64,000 bases of DNA from Kaistella sp. 97-N-M2 (GTDB taxonomy: Bacteria > Bacteroidota > Bacteroidia > Flavobacteriales > Weeksellaceae), in contig NZ_CP090976.1 in NCBI RefSeq assembly GCF_021513235.1, positions 2,170,001-2,234,000 on the forward strand. The letters are read 5' to 3'. This document shows positions 9,337-16,718 of the stretch, in pieces. The notes beneath the pieces are model-generated. The model had not been told where the DNA came from, did not search any database, and saw only the letters and a program-made list of their open reading frames with translations. Numbering within the stretch: the first letter of the stretch is position 1; each line of letters starts with the position of its first letter. A program made the position numbers and the translations under genes.

Positions 9337-10194
9337 TTAATTCCGGTGAGAATAATTGAGGGTAGTGTTCTCCGCCGCGAAAATACTGGGCTTTTCCTCA
9401 AAAATCTCTTCGATCACGCGGTGGTATTCTTCGAACTGATGGACATCGATATGTCCGGCGCCCAAAATAACGTAAAGACGCGTGAGCTTTGGATTGATCT
9501 CCGACAAATCAACGGCCGTGCTGATGGGAACCAATCGGTCGTCGCTGCCATGAATGATTTTTATCGGGCAACGGACATTTTTCAAATAGTGAAAAGTAGG
9601 AATGTTATAACGCAGAAAAGGTTTCGCCGGCATAAATGGAAGGTACCGATGGATCGTACGCAACAGCGAATAGAGTGGAGAAGTAAGAATCAGGAGTCGC
9701 GGATTATTTTTCGCCGCAAGTCTTGCTGCGAAGCCGGATCCCAGCGACCGTCCGTAAACCACAATTTTATCTTCCGCAAACTCAGATTTCGTAATATCGT
9801 AAATGAACTGGGAATCGCGTTTCATTGCTTCCACGGTTCTCTTTCCCGTGCTTTTGCCGAAACCGCGGTAATCCATCATAATTACTTCGTAGCCTAACCG
9901 CGTGAAATCGATTGCAAATTTTCCCCAGCCTTTAATGCTTTTCGTATTTCCTTTCAAATAAAGCACGACGCCTTTCGGCTCATCCACCTGAAAATGCAGA
10001 TAATTAATTTTTGCGCCGGGTTCCGTCTCCACGGTTTTTTCTTCGGCCTTTAAATGATCGTAAGCAAACTTAAAATCGGGAGAAAGTTTCTCAGGATGAA
10101 AGAAAAATTTGTGTTGAAAAAAATAGATAAGTAAGCCTATGATTAGGATTACAATAGCGGCGACGGTAAGAATCAAATAAATATCTATTTTCAT
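9337..10194 (-). CDS. Membrane-anchored alpha/beta hydrolase
   Basis: 285 residues and a clear paralogue of the hydrolase at 7226-7999. An N-terminal transmembrane helix (about residues 5-25) should anchor it in the inner membrane with the catalytic domain attached. Nucleophile S150 in GRSLGS, acid D219 in HGSDDRLVP, base H248 in GAGHIDVH. The oxyanion-region motif reads LYLKGNT, so the usual His of the HG motif (present in the paralogue as FHGNS) is Lys here. MDYRGFGKS is conserved between the two. Substrate unknown. It probably shares a transcript with the downstream CNNM gene, 49 bases away. Confidence 0.88.
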   Translation of the reverse strand: MKIDIYLILTVAAIVILIIGLLIYFFQHKFFFHPEKLSPDFKFAYDHLKAEEKTVETEPGAKINYLHFQVDEPKGVVLYLKGNTKSIKGWGKFAIDFTRLGYEVIMMDYRGFGKSTGKRTVEAMKRDSQFIYDITKSEFAEDKIVVYGRSLGSGFAARLAAKNNPRLLILTSPLYSLLRTIHRYLPFMPAKPFLRYNIPTFHYLKNVRCPIKIIHGSDDRLVPISTAVDLSEINPKLTRLYVILGAGHIDVHQFEEYHRVIEEIFEEKPSIFAAENTTLNYSHRN

Positions 10195-10247
10195 TGGTCT
10201 TATAAATTTAAGTCTATTTATAAGAAATCCGGACCAGTTGTAGAAAA

Positions 10248-11222
10248 TTATTTAGAGATTTTGAGGAAATGTTTAAAGATCAGCCATTTCGTGCCGTAAT
10301 AATTTTTTATCTGATTTTTTCCGCGAAGTTTCATCGTTCCATAAGACTGTGCGTACCAACTGCCGTGCGCGCGCAAAACCGCCCAAAAATGAGAGAATCC
10401 AAATTGAAGACCGAAATAAATTCCGGCAAAGCCGTCTAAAATTAACCGAACCGGAATTACCCAAAGCAAAGTGGCAACGGGCATATTTTTTAAAAGCATA
10501 GAAAGGTTATTCCGCATGTTCAGAAATGTTTTCTGTGGACTTTGTTTATTTAAAGTGCCGCCGCCGACGTGGTAAACCGTCGATTTTCCGGTGTAGAAAA
10601 TCTTCTTGCCGGCATTTTTGAAGCGCCAGCAGAGATCGATTTCTTCCTGATGCGCAAAAAACCGCGCATCAAAACCATTTTGGGCCCAAAAATCTTGCGA
10701 CCGCACAAAAAAGCAACAGCCAGACGCCCAAAAAATTTCGCGCTCGTCGTTGTATTGTCCCAGATCTTTTTCGATGTTTTCGAAAATTCTGCCACGGCAG
10801 TACGGAAAACCTAAATTATCGATAAAACCACCGGCCGCGCCTGCAAATTCGAAATATTCCTTTCGGTTGTAATCTAAAATTTTGGGCTGAACCGCCGCAA
10901 TTGTCGGATCCTTTTTAAAGAGACTTATAATCGGGTCAATCCAGTTTTCAGTGACTTCTACATCAGAATTCAAGAGACAAAAGATTTCGCTGTCGATGCT
11001 CCTTAACCCTTCGTTGTAACCGCCTGCAAAACCGTAGTTTTTATCATTAACAACAAGGTGAACGCGCGGAAATCTTTCCTTTAAAAAAGAAACAGAATCG
11101 TCCGTGGAAGCATTGTCGATGACAAAAATTTCAGCGTTCGCCGAATTTTCAATAACGTTGGGAAGAAATTTTTCTAACCAATTTTTGCCGTTCCAGTTTA
11201 ATATTGCGATTGCTGCTTTCAA
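10248..11222 (-). CDS. Glycosyltransferase family 2 (rhamnosyltransferase-like)
   Basis: 324 residues with a GT-A fold N-terminal domain. Visible motifs are AILNWNGKNWLEKFLP (residues about 5-20), VIDNASTDDS for nucleotide binding, LLNSDVEV as the DxD-type metal site, and FWASGCCFFVRSQDF leading to EIDLCWRFKNAG, the acceptor/catalytic region. Hydrophobic helices near residues 245-285 suggest membrane association. It probably adds a sugar from a nucleotide donor to a cell-surface glycan; donor and acceptor cannot be told. The lipid A acyltransferase gene is upstream (33 bases), consistent with an envelope glycan/lipid operon. Confidence 0.88.
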   Translation of the reverse strand: MKAAIAILNWNGKNWLEKFLPNVIENSANAEIFVIDNASTDDSVSFLKERFPRVHLVVNDKNYGFAGGYNEGLRSIDSEIFCLLNSDVEVTENWIDPIISLFKKDPTIAAVQPKILDYNRKEYFEFAGAAGGFIDNLGFPYCRGRIFENIEKDLGQYNDEREIFWASGCCFFVRSQDFWAQNGFDARFFAHQEEIDLCWRFKNAGKKIFYTGKSTVYHVGGGTLNKQSPQKTFLNMRNNLSMLLKNMPVATLLWVIPVRLILDGFAGIYFGLQFGFSHFWAVLRAHGSWYAQSYGTMKLRGKNQIKNYYGTKWLIFKHFLKISK

Positions 11223-11255
11223 TTGTTGAGGATCGTAATTAATAAGACAGGGATG

Positions 11256-12128
11256 TTATCCCATTACTTTAATGGCGTTTTGGTATTTCCAGCGGCGGTG
11301 CGACCACAAATAATTATCCGGCCTTTTATTAATGGTATTTTCGAGCAAGGTGTGAAACTTTTTTACCACTTCAAATTCTTTAAATTTTTCGCCTTCGGGA
11401 TGAATTCGGTAATAATTAATTTGATAAAAGCCCCGTTTTACTTTTTTCATTTCGCAAAAAACGAAAGCCAGATCCATTCTTGTGGATAATTTATCGTATC
11501 CGACAAATGCCGGCGTTCTCTGATTTAGAAAATCTAAGCCATACGTTACCTCCGAAAAATGCGGCGTCTGATCGGCCACAAACATGTAAACCGAATTTCC
11601 ATCGTTAGGATTTTTAAAAATGTGGCGAATTACTTCTTTCGCTTCCAAAGCTTCATTACCAAAACGGTTGCGCAGGCTTTTAATTTTTTCTTCCCAAAAA
11701 TTACTTTGCACTTTTCGGTACACCGGGAAACTTTTTTCCTGAGGAATAATAGTTGCCAAAGCGTTGTACCATTCCCAGTTAAAAATATGTCCCGCCAGTA
11801 ATATCACATTTTTGTTTTCCGCCTTCGCCTCGTGAAAAACATCCTGATTCAAATGCTGTACGCGAACGCGCAGTTCCGTGGATGAAATTGTGAATGATTT
11901 AAAGGTTTCGGTAATATAATCGCAGAAGTTCACATAAAAATTCTTCTCAATCTTTTTGATTTCCTGCGGGGATTTTTTTGGGAAAGAATTCTGCAGGTTT
12001 TCCAGAACCACTTTTCGGCGGTAACCGATCACGTAATAAATAACGAAAAAGGTAAGGTCCGAAAGTGCATACAAAATCCGAAACGGAAGTTGGGAAAAGA
12101 GCAGGATAATTTTGAAGAGAAATTTCAT
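11256..12128 (-). CDS. Lipid A biosynthesis acyltransferase (LpxL/HtrB family)
   Basis: 290 residues with an N-terminal hydrophobic anchor. The catalytic H-x4-E of the lysophospholipid acyltransferase superfamily is seen as H114 and E119 in LAGHIFNWEW. Further family features are FVADQTPHF and the C-terminal WSHRRWK. It should transfer a secondary acyl chain to a lipid A precursor at the inner membrane. Bacteroidetes lipid A is often penta-acylated by such LpxL-like enzymes; a role in ornithine or amino-lipid acylation is the alternative. A -7 box just upstream starts the transcript with a very short leader, running into the GT2 gene. Confidence 0.88.
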   Translation of the reverse strand: MKFLFKIILLFSQLPFRILYALSDLTFFVIYYVIGYRRKVVLENLQNSFPKKSPQEIKKIEKNFYVNFCDYITETFKSFTISSTELRVRVQHLNQDVFHEAKAENKNVILLAGHIFNWEWYNALATIIPQEKSFPVYRKVQSNFWEEKIKSLRNRFGNEALEAKEVIRHIFKNPNDGNSVYMFVADQTPHFSEVTYGLDFLNQRTPAFVGYDKLSTRMDLAFVFCEMKKVKRGFYQINYYRIHPEGEKFKEFEVVKKFHTLLENTINKRPDNYLWSHRRWKYQNAIKVMG

Positions 12129-12138
12129 AAACAGATTG

Positions 12139-12146
12139 CAAATTTA
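12139..12146 (-). promoter_or_regulatory. -7 promoter box for the acyltransferase
   Basis: TAAATTTG on the minus strand, 10 bases from the ATG at 12128, so the mRNA leader would be only a few bases long. Confidence 0.5.
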
Positions 12147-12172
12147 ATCATAATAAACTTTACGGTTAGTTC

Positions 12173-12180
12173 TAATTTTG
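12173..12180 (+). promoter_or_regulatory. -7 promoter box for the thioredoxin-like gene
   Basis: TAATTTTG, 35 bases upstream of the ATG at 12216, in a divergent intergenic region shared with the acyltransferase promoter. Confidence 0.5.
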
Positions 12181-12215
12181 TTAATTTGCGGTGAACAATT
12201 AATTTAACAAAAAAA

Positions 12216-12803
12216 ATGATAAATACTACTTTAAAAGTTTTCGCTTTATCCTCGGTGCTCATCACAAGTTTGGCCTGCTCGCAGAAAACCGAAACGGTAA
12301 AAGCCGAAAATACGGCAGATAAGACGCTTTTGGTTGAAGCTGATAGTACGGCAATTTTGGAAGCCAAGAAAAAAGCCGCCAAAGAGGAGATTGCCAAGTT
12401 GCCAAAACTGTACAACGATAAAGAAGATGCAGAAGCAAAAATTGCCGAAGTTGTAAAGCAGGCGAAAGCAGAAAACAAAAATGTCATGATTCAGGCGGGT
12501 GGAAACTGGTGTATCTGGTGTTTGAGGTTTAATAATTATGTGCAGACAACGCCGGAACTGAATGAGATTGTTGATAAAAACTACGTTTATTATCACCTGA
12601 ATTATTCGCCGGAAAACAAGAACGAAAAGGTTTTTGCAAAATATGGCAATCCCGGGGAGAAATTCGGCTATCCCGTATTTATTGTTTTAGACGGAAACGG
12701 AAAACAGATTCACACGCAGGACAGCGCAGTTCTGGAAGATGGAAAAGGCTACAGTTTGGAGAAAACGAAGGAGTTCTTTACCAAATGGGGTCCGAAATCG
12801 TAA
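12216..12803 (+). CDS. Thioredoxin-like lipoprotein
   Basis: 195 residues. The N-terminal signal ends in a lipobox (SLACS, lipidated Cys at 21), so the protein should be tethered to a membrane facing the periplasm. A Lys/Glu/Ala-rich helical linker (about 45-90) is followed by a thioredoxin fold with an active-site CIWC (C99 and C102) in GGNWCIWC, and a cis-Pro region in FGYPVFIVLDGNG. The WCxWC form is seen in DUF255/thioredoxin_7-type proteins. Probable role: thiol-disulfide exchange in the periplasm, partner unknown. It is monocistronic, with its own promoter and a shared terminator. Confidence 0.88.
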   Translation: MINTTLKVFALSSVLITSLACSQKTETVKAENTADKTLLVEADSTAILEAKKKAAKEEIAKLPKLYNDKEDAEAKIAEVVKQAKAENKNVMIQAGGNWCIWCLRFNNYVQTTPELNEIVDKNYVYYHLNYSPENKNEKVFAKYGNPGEKFGYPVFIVLDGNGKQIHTQDSAVLEDGKGYSLEKTKEFFTKWGPKS

Positions 12804-12808
12804 ATTAT

Positions 12809-12843
12809 AAAAGTCTCGCCAAACCAATGACGAGACTTTTTTT
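12809..12843. terminator. Bidirectional terminator
   Basis: Ten-base-pair stem (12809-12818 with 12831-12840) with T run on one side and A run on the other. It sits between the thioredoxin-like gene and the convergent aldehyde dehydrogenase gene, whose stop codon overlaps the T run. Confidence 0.85.
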
Positions 12844-14203
12844 ATAGCACTTTTTTAATCCAGCTCAATTTCTTTTTCGAGTAAGGTGGATATTTTAAAT
12901 CCGGTTCGCCCCAGGTTGCGCGGTCTAGAATTGCCTTCTCATGAGAAAAGGCCGCAAAGCCGAATTTCCCGTGATAATGCCCCATACCGGAATTCCCAAC
13001 GCCGCCAAAAGGTAAATAATCGTTGCTTAAATGCATCACCACATCGTTGATACAGCCGCCACCAAATGAGATTTTGGAAATGAAGTTTTCTTTTTCTTCA
13101 GATTTATCGGTGAAGAGATATGCAGAAAGGGGCTTTTCATGTTCAGCGATTTGTAACAGGGCTTCATTGAAATTTTTAAACGTCAGTACCGGCAAAATTG
13201 GTCCGAAGATTTCTTCCTGCATCACCGCGTCGTTCCAGGTTACGTTTTGCAAAATGGTCGGTTCGATGTATCTTTTCCCGGCGTCAGAACCGCCGCCATA
13301 GAAAATTTTCTCACGATCAATTAATCCGGTGAGTCTTTCGAAATTTTTCGTGTTGATGATTTGCGTGTAATGTTTTGCTTCCGGCTCATAATTAAATTTC
13401 TGAATATAGGATTTTAGCGAATCCAAAAAACTGTCTTTCACTTTTTCATCCACCAAAATATAATCCGGCGCCACGCAGGTTTGCCCGGAATTTAAAAATT
13501 TTCCCCAGACGATTCTTTTCGCAGCGACCTCAAAATCTGCCGAAGACGTTACAATCGCGGGACTTTTTCCGCCCAGTTCCAAAACAACGGGCGTTAAATG
13601 TTTTGCTGCGGCTTCGTAAATAATTTTGCCTACGCGCGAACTGCCCGTGAAAAAAATTTTGTCGAATTTCAGTTTTAAAATTTCCGTGGTTTCTTCGATG
13701 CCGCCTTCCGCGACATAAAGATATTCTGCAGGAAAATTTTCGTTGATGATTTTCGCCATCGCTTTCATGGAATGTTCTGCCACTTCGCTGGGTTTCAAAA
13801 TGCATGTATTTCCCGCCGCAAGTGCCGCAACCATGGGCGAAAGTGATAATTGATACGGATAATTCCAGGCGCCGATAACCAGCGTACAACCCAAAGGTTC
13901 GCGGTAAATTTTGCTGGATCCAAACTGATTCGCGAGGTTTGTTCGGACGCTCTTCGGTTTCGATAACGATTTTAAGTTGCTTAAATAGTAGTCGATATCT
14001 TTAAGGACGAAAGAAATCTCCGTAGTGAACGTATCAAACTTGGATTTCCCGAAATCTTTATAAATGGCTTCGTACAGAAGATCTTCATTTTTAATCAAAA
14101 TTTCTTTCAGTTTTTTCAGATATAGTTTCCGAAAATTCAGATTTTTCGTTTTTTGGCTGTTAAAAAATTCTCTTTGGTGGCTTAATATTTCTGGGAAACT
14201 CAT
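12842..14203 (-). CDS. Aldehyde dehydrogenase family protein
   Basis: 453 residues from ATG 14203 (MSFPEILSHQ); an upstream in-frame extension of 17 residues is basic and unlike the family. This is the short fatty-aldehyde/coniferyl-aldehyde type of NAD(P)-dependent dehydrogenase. Visible are the PLGCTLVIGAWNYPYQL cofactor block, LKPSEVAEHS, FTGSSRVGK, the general base Glu in VLELGGKSP, the catalytic Cys in NSGQTCVAPD, EEIFGPILPV and the LPFGGVGNSGMG C-terminal motif. It should oxidise aldehydes to acids in the cytosol or at the membrane. It is monocistronic. Confidence 0.93.
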   Translation of the reverse strand: MSFPEILSHQREFFNSQKTKNLNFRKLYLKKLKEILIKNEDLLYEAIYKDFGKSKFDTFTTEISFVLKDIDYYLSNLKSLSKPKSVRTNLANQFGSSKIYREPLGCTLVIGAWNYPYQLSLSPMVAALAAGNTCILKPSEVAEHSMKAMAKIINENFPAEYLYVAEGGIEETTEILKLKFDKIFFTGSSRVGKIIYEAAAKHLTPVVLELGGKSPAIVTSSADFEVAAKRIVWGKFLNSGQTCVAPDYILVDEKVKDSFLDSLKSYIQKFNYEPEAKHYTQIINTKNFERLTGLIDREKIFYGGGSDAGKRYIEPTILQNVTWNDAVMQEEIFGPILPVLTFKNFNEALLQIAEHEKPLSAYLFTDKSEEKENFISKISFGGGCINDVVMHLSNDYLPFGGVGNSGMGHYHGKFGFAAFSHEKAILDRATWGEPDLKYPPYSKKKLSWIKKVL

Positions 14204-14322
14204 TGTTTTATTTCTAAATTGCTGCGGTCGGCTTTTTTTGAATTTTACATACAAAATTCGAGGGACTTTATAACAAGTATCAATCCAAACAAATTTAGCT
14301 TAAAAATATTTAGACAAACTTT

Positions 14323-15129
14323 ATGGATTTTAAAAATAAAACGGTTTTGATCACGGGCGGCTGTTCCGGAATCGGAAAAATTATGGGCAGAAAATCTTTG
14401 GAAAGAGGTTGTTCCAAATTGATCATGTGGGATATTAATGAGGTGGGACTGCTTCAAACCAAAGAAGAATTTTCAAAAATAGGCGGCGAAATCTCTACTT
14501 TCAAAGTTGATATCTCTAACCCCGACGAAATTAAAATTACTGCGCAGCGCGTCCGGACAGAAGTGGGAACCGTCGACGTTCTGATCAACAACGCCGGAAT
14601 TGTTGTTGGAAAATATTTTCACGAACACACGCACGATCAGATCGAAAAAAGCATGCACATCAATGCAAATGCGCCAATGCATATTGCTTTGGAATTTCTG
14701 CCTGATATGATTCGGCAAAATTTGGGTGCCGTCTGTAACATCGCTTCATCTGCCGGTTTAATTTCTAATCCCAAAATGTCGGTTTATGCCGCCTCGAAAT
14801 GGGCCGTGATCGGTTGGGGCGACAGTGTTCGTCTGGAAATGGAACAGTTAAAGAAAAATGTTTCGGTGATGACCATTATGCCGTTCTTCATCAATACCGG
14901 CATGTTCGATGGTGTTAAATCGAAAGTGCTGCCAATTTTGGAGCCCGAAAAAACTTCAGAACGGATTATCACGGCAATTGAGAAGGAAACGAAAATGCTT
15001 GCTATGCCACTTCCGTATTGGTTTATTCGGCTGTCCCAGGGTATTCTGCCGATTCCGGTTTTTGATTGGGTAATGAAAAATGTTTTTGGAATTTATGATA
15101 CGATGAAGGAATTTACCGGCCGAAAATAA
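14323..15129 (+). CDS. Short-chain dehydrogenase/reductase (SDR)
   Basis: 268 residues of classical SDR. The Rossmann motif TGGCSGIGK lies near residues 9-17, the NNAGIV motif in the middle, and catalytic Ser with YxxxK in IASSAGLISNPKMSVYAASKWAV. The tail beyond residue 230 is hydrophobic (WFIRLSQGILPIPVF), as in the retinol dehydrogenase/DHRS-like subgroup that associates with membranes. NAD(P)-dependent oxidoreduction of a lipid-like or alcohol substrate is likely but not identified. It is divergent from the aldehyde dehydrogenase gene, which raises the possibility of linked alcohol-aldehyde-acid chemistry. Confidence 0.9.
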   Translation: MDFKNKTVLITGGCSGIGKIMGRKSLERGCSKLIMWDINEVGLLQTKEEFSKIGGEISTFKVDISNPDEIKITAQRVRTEVGTVDVLINNAGIVVGKYFHEHTHDQIEKSMHINANAPMHIALEFLPDMIRQNLGAVCNIASSAGLISNPKMSVYAASKWAVIGWGDSVRLEMEQLKKNVSVMTIMPFFINTGMFDGVKSKVLPILEPEKTSERIITAIEKETKMLAMPLPYWFIRLSQGILPIPVFDWVMKNVFGIYDTMKEFTGRK

Positions 15130-15153
15130 GTTTTAAGGCTCAAAATTTTTCCT

Positions 15154-15161
15154 TAAATTTG
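15154..15161 (+). promoter_or_regulatory. -7 promoter box for purB
   Basis: TAAATTTG, 19 bases before the purB ATG at 15181. Confidence 0.55.
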
Positions 15162-15180
15162 TGCAAGTAAAAAAGAAAGA

Positions 15181-16609
15181 ATGAATTCCTACAAAAATCC
15201 GCTTGAAGAACGTTACTCAAGTCCGGAAATGCTCTATAATTTCTCTCCCAACAACAAATTTCGGAACTGGCGAAAACTTTGGATTGCCCTGGCGGAAATT
15301 GAAAAAGATTTAGGTCTCGACATTTCCGGAGAGCAAATCGCGCAGCTGAAAGAAAATGCGGAGGAGATCGATTACGAAAAAGCAGCGGATTATGAAAAGA
15401 AATTCCGTCATGATGTGATGGCGCACGTTCACACGTACGGCGACGCAGCTCCGCTGGCAAAGGGAATCATTCATTTGGGTGCCACTTCAGCCTTTGTAGG
15501 CGATAACACCGATCTCATTCAAATGCGCGACGGACTTTTATTGATCAAAAAACAATTGATCAATGTGATGAAAAAATCTCTCCGATTTCGCACTTCAATA
15601 CAAAGATTTGCCGACTCTTGGCTTTACGCATTACCAGCCCGCGCAATTGACCACCGTCGGAAAACGCGCGACATTGTGGTTGCAATCATTAATTTTAGAT
15701 CTCGAAGAACTGGAATTTTTTCTGGAAACTTTAAGATTTCGTGGTGTAAAAGGAACGACCGGTACTGCTGCAAGTTTTTTGGAGTTGTTTGATGGCGATT
15801 ATTCTAAAGTAAAACATCTGGATAAAGAACTTTCGAAGCGTTTTGGTTTTGACAAAGTTTTCGGCGTTTCCGGACAAACTTATGATCGAAAAATCGATGC
15901 GAAAGTGGTAGCATTACTTTCAAATATTGCACAGTCTGCGCATAAATTCACCAATGATTTACGTCTGCTTCAGAATTTAAAAGAAATTGAAGAACCTTTT
16001 GAGAAAAACCAAATTGGTTCCTCGGCAATGGCTTATAAAAGAAATCCCATGCGCTCTGAAAGAATCGGTGCTTTGGCAAAATTCGTGATGTCACTATCTA
16101 CAAGTTCCGCAATGGTCGCGTCTACACAGTGGTTCGAACGTACTTTGGACGATTCTGCAAACAAGAGATTAACCATTCCACAGGCGTTTTTAGCAGTGGA
16201 TGCTATTCTTTTGATCTGGAATAATATCATGAACGGCATCGTGGTGTACGAAAACAGAATTCAGAAACATATTATGGAAGAACTTCCTTTTATGGCGACC
16301 GAATACATCATTATGGAAGAAGTGAAAGCCGGCGGCGACCGTCAGGAAATTCATGAAAGTATTCGTGTTCACTCTATGGAAGCCAGCAAGAAGGTTAAAG
16401 AGGAAGGCAAGGACAACGATCTTATTGCCAGAATTATGAACGACACTTCCTTAAAAATGGATAAATCGAAATTAAGAGACGTGCTCGACCCGAAAAATTT
16501 TATCGGTTTCGCACCGGTTCAAACCGAAGAGTTTATTGAAAACGAGGTGAAACCCATCTTGGATCAATACGCCGAATTAATCGGGTTAAAAGCCGACCTT
16601 AAAGTATAA
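15181..16609 (+). pseudogene. purB: Adenylosuccinate lyase, frameshifted
   Basis: Two overlapping frames encode one PurB of about 476 residues. The first covers the N-terminus from MNSYKNPLEERYSS through HLGATSAFVGDNTDL. The frame changes at the six-A run 15571-15576: removing one A gives [26 protein letters not shown], the expected family sequence, and the second frame then continues to 16609, including the catalytic signature QIGSSAMAYKRNPMRSERI. PurB cleaves SAICAR and adenylosuccinate, giving fumarate. As read, the product would stop at 15792 and lose the active site. Because the rest is perfectly conserved and purine genes follow, an extra A from sequencing is the likeliest cause. Confidence 0.9.
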
Positions 16610-16615
16610 TTTATT

Positions 16616-16644
16616 AATGCAGTCTTTTTGGCTGCATTTTTTTT
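16616..16644 (+). terminator. Terminator after purB
   Basis: Seven-base-pair stem AATGCAG (16616-16622) with CTGCATT (16632-16638), 9-nt loop, T8 tract. Confidence 0.8.
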
Positions 16645-16708
16645 GAGCTCGACGGAGCGAAATATTGGCAGAAATTATAATCTAACAAATTAAGCTCCCA
16701 CGGAGCGA
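16645..16708 (+). repeat. Pair of REP-like hairpin elements upstream of purL
   Basis: Two related 16-17-nt units, 16645-16660 and 16692-16708, share the form AGCTCnnACGGAGCGA. Each folds into a small hairpin: GCTC/GAGC in the first, GCTCC/GGAGC in the second. The second ends about 10 bases before the purL ATG and would be in the mRNA leader. Similar GCTCC-nnn-GGAGCGA units recur in intergenic DNA of Bacteroidetes from memory; no search was run. Confidence 0.6.
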
Positions 16709-16718
16709 CATATAAAAC

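Noticed and set aside
9346-9897. 183-codon plus-strand frame
   Set aside because: Entirely antisense to the membrane-anchored hydrolase, whose triad and conserved motifs show which strand is coding.
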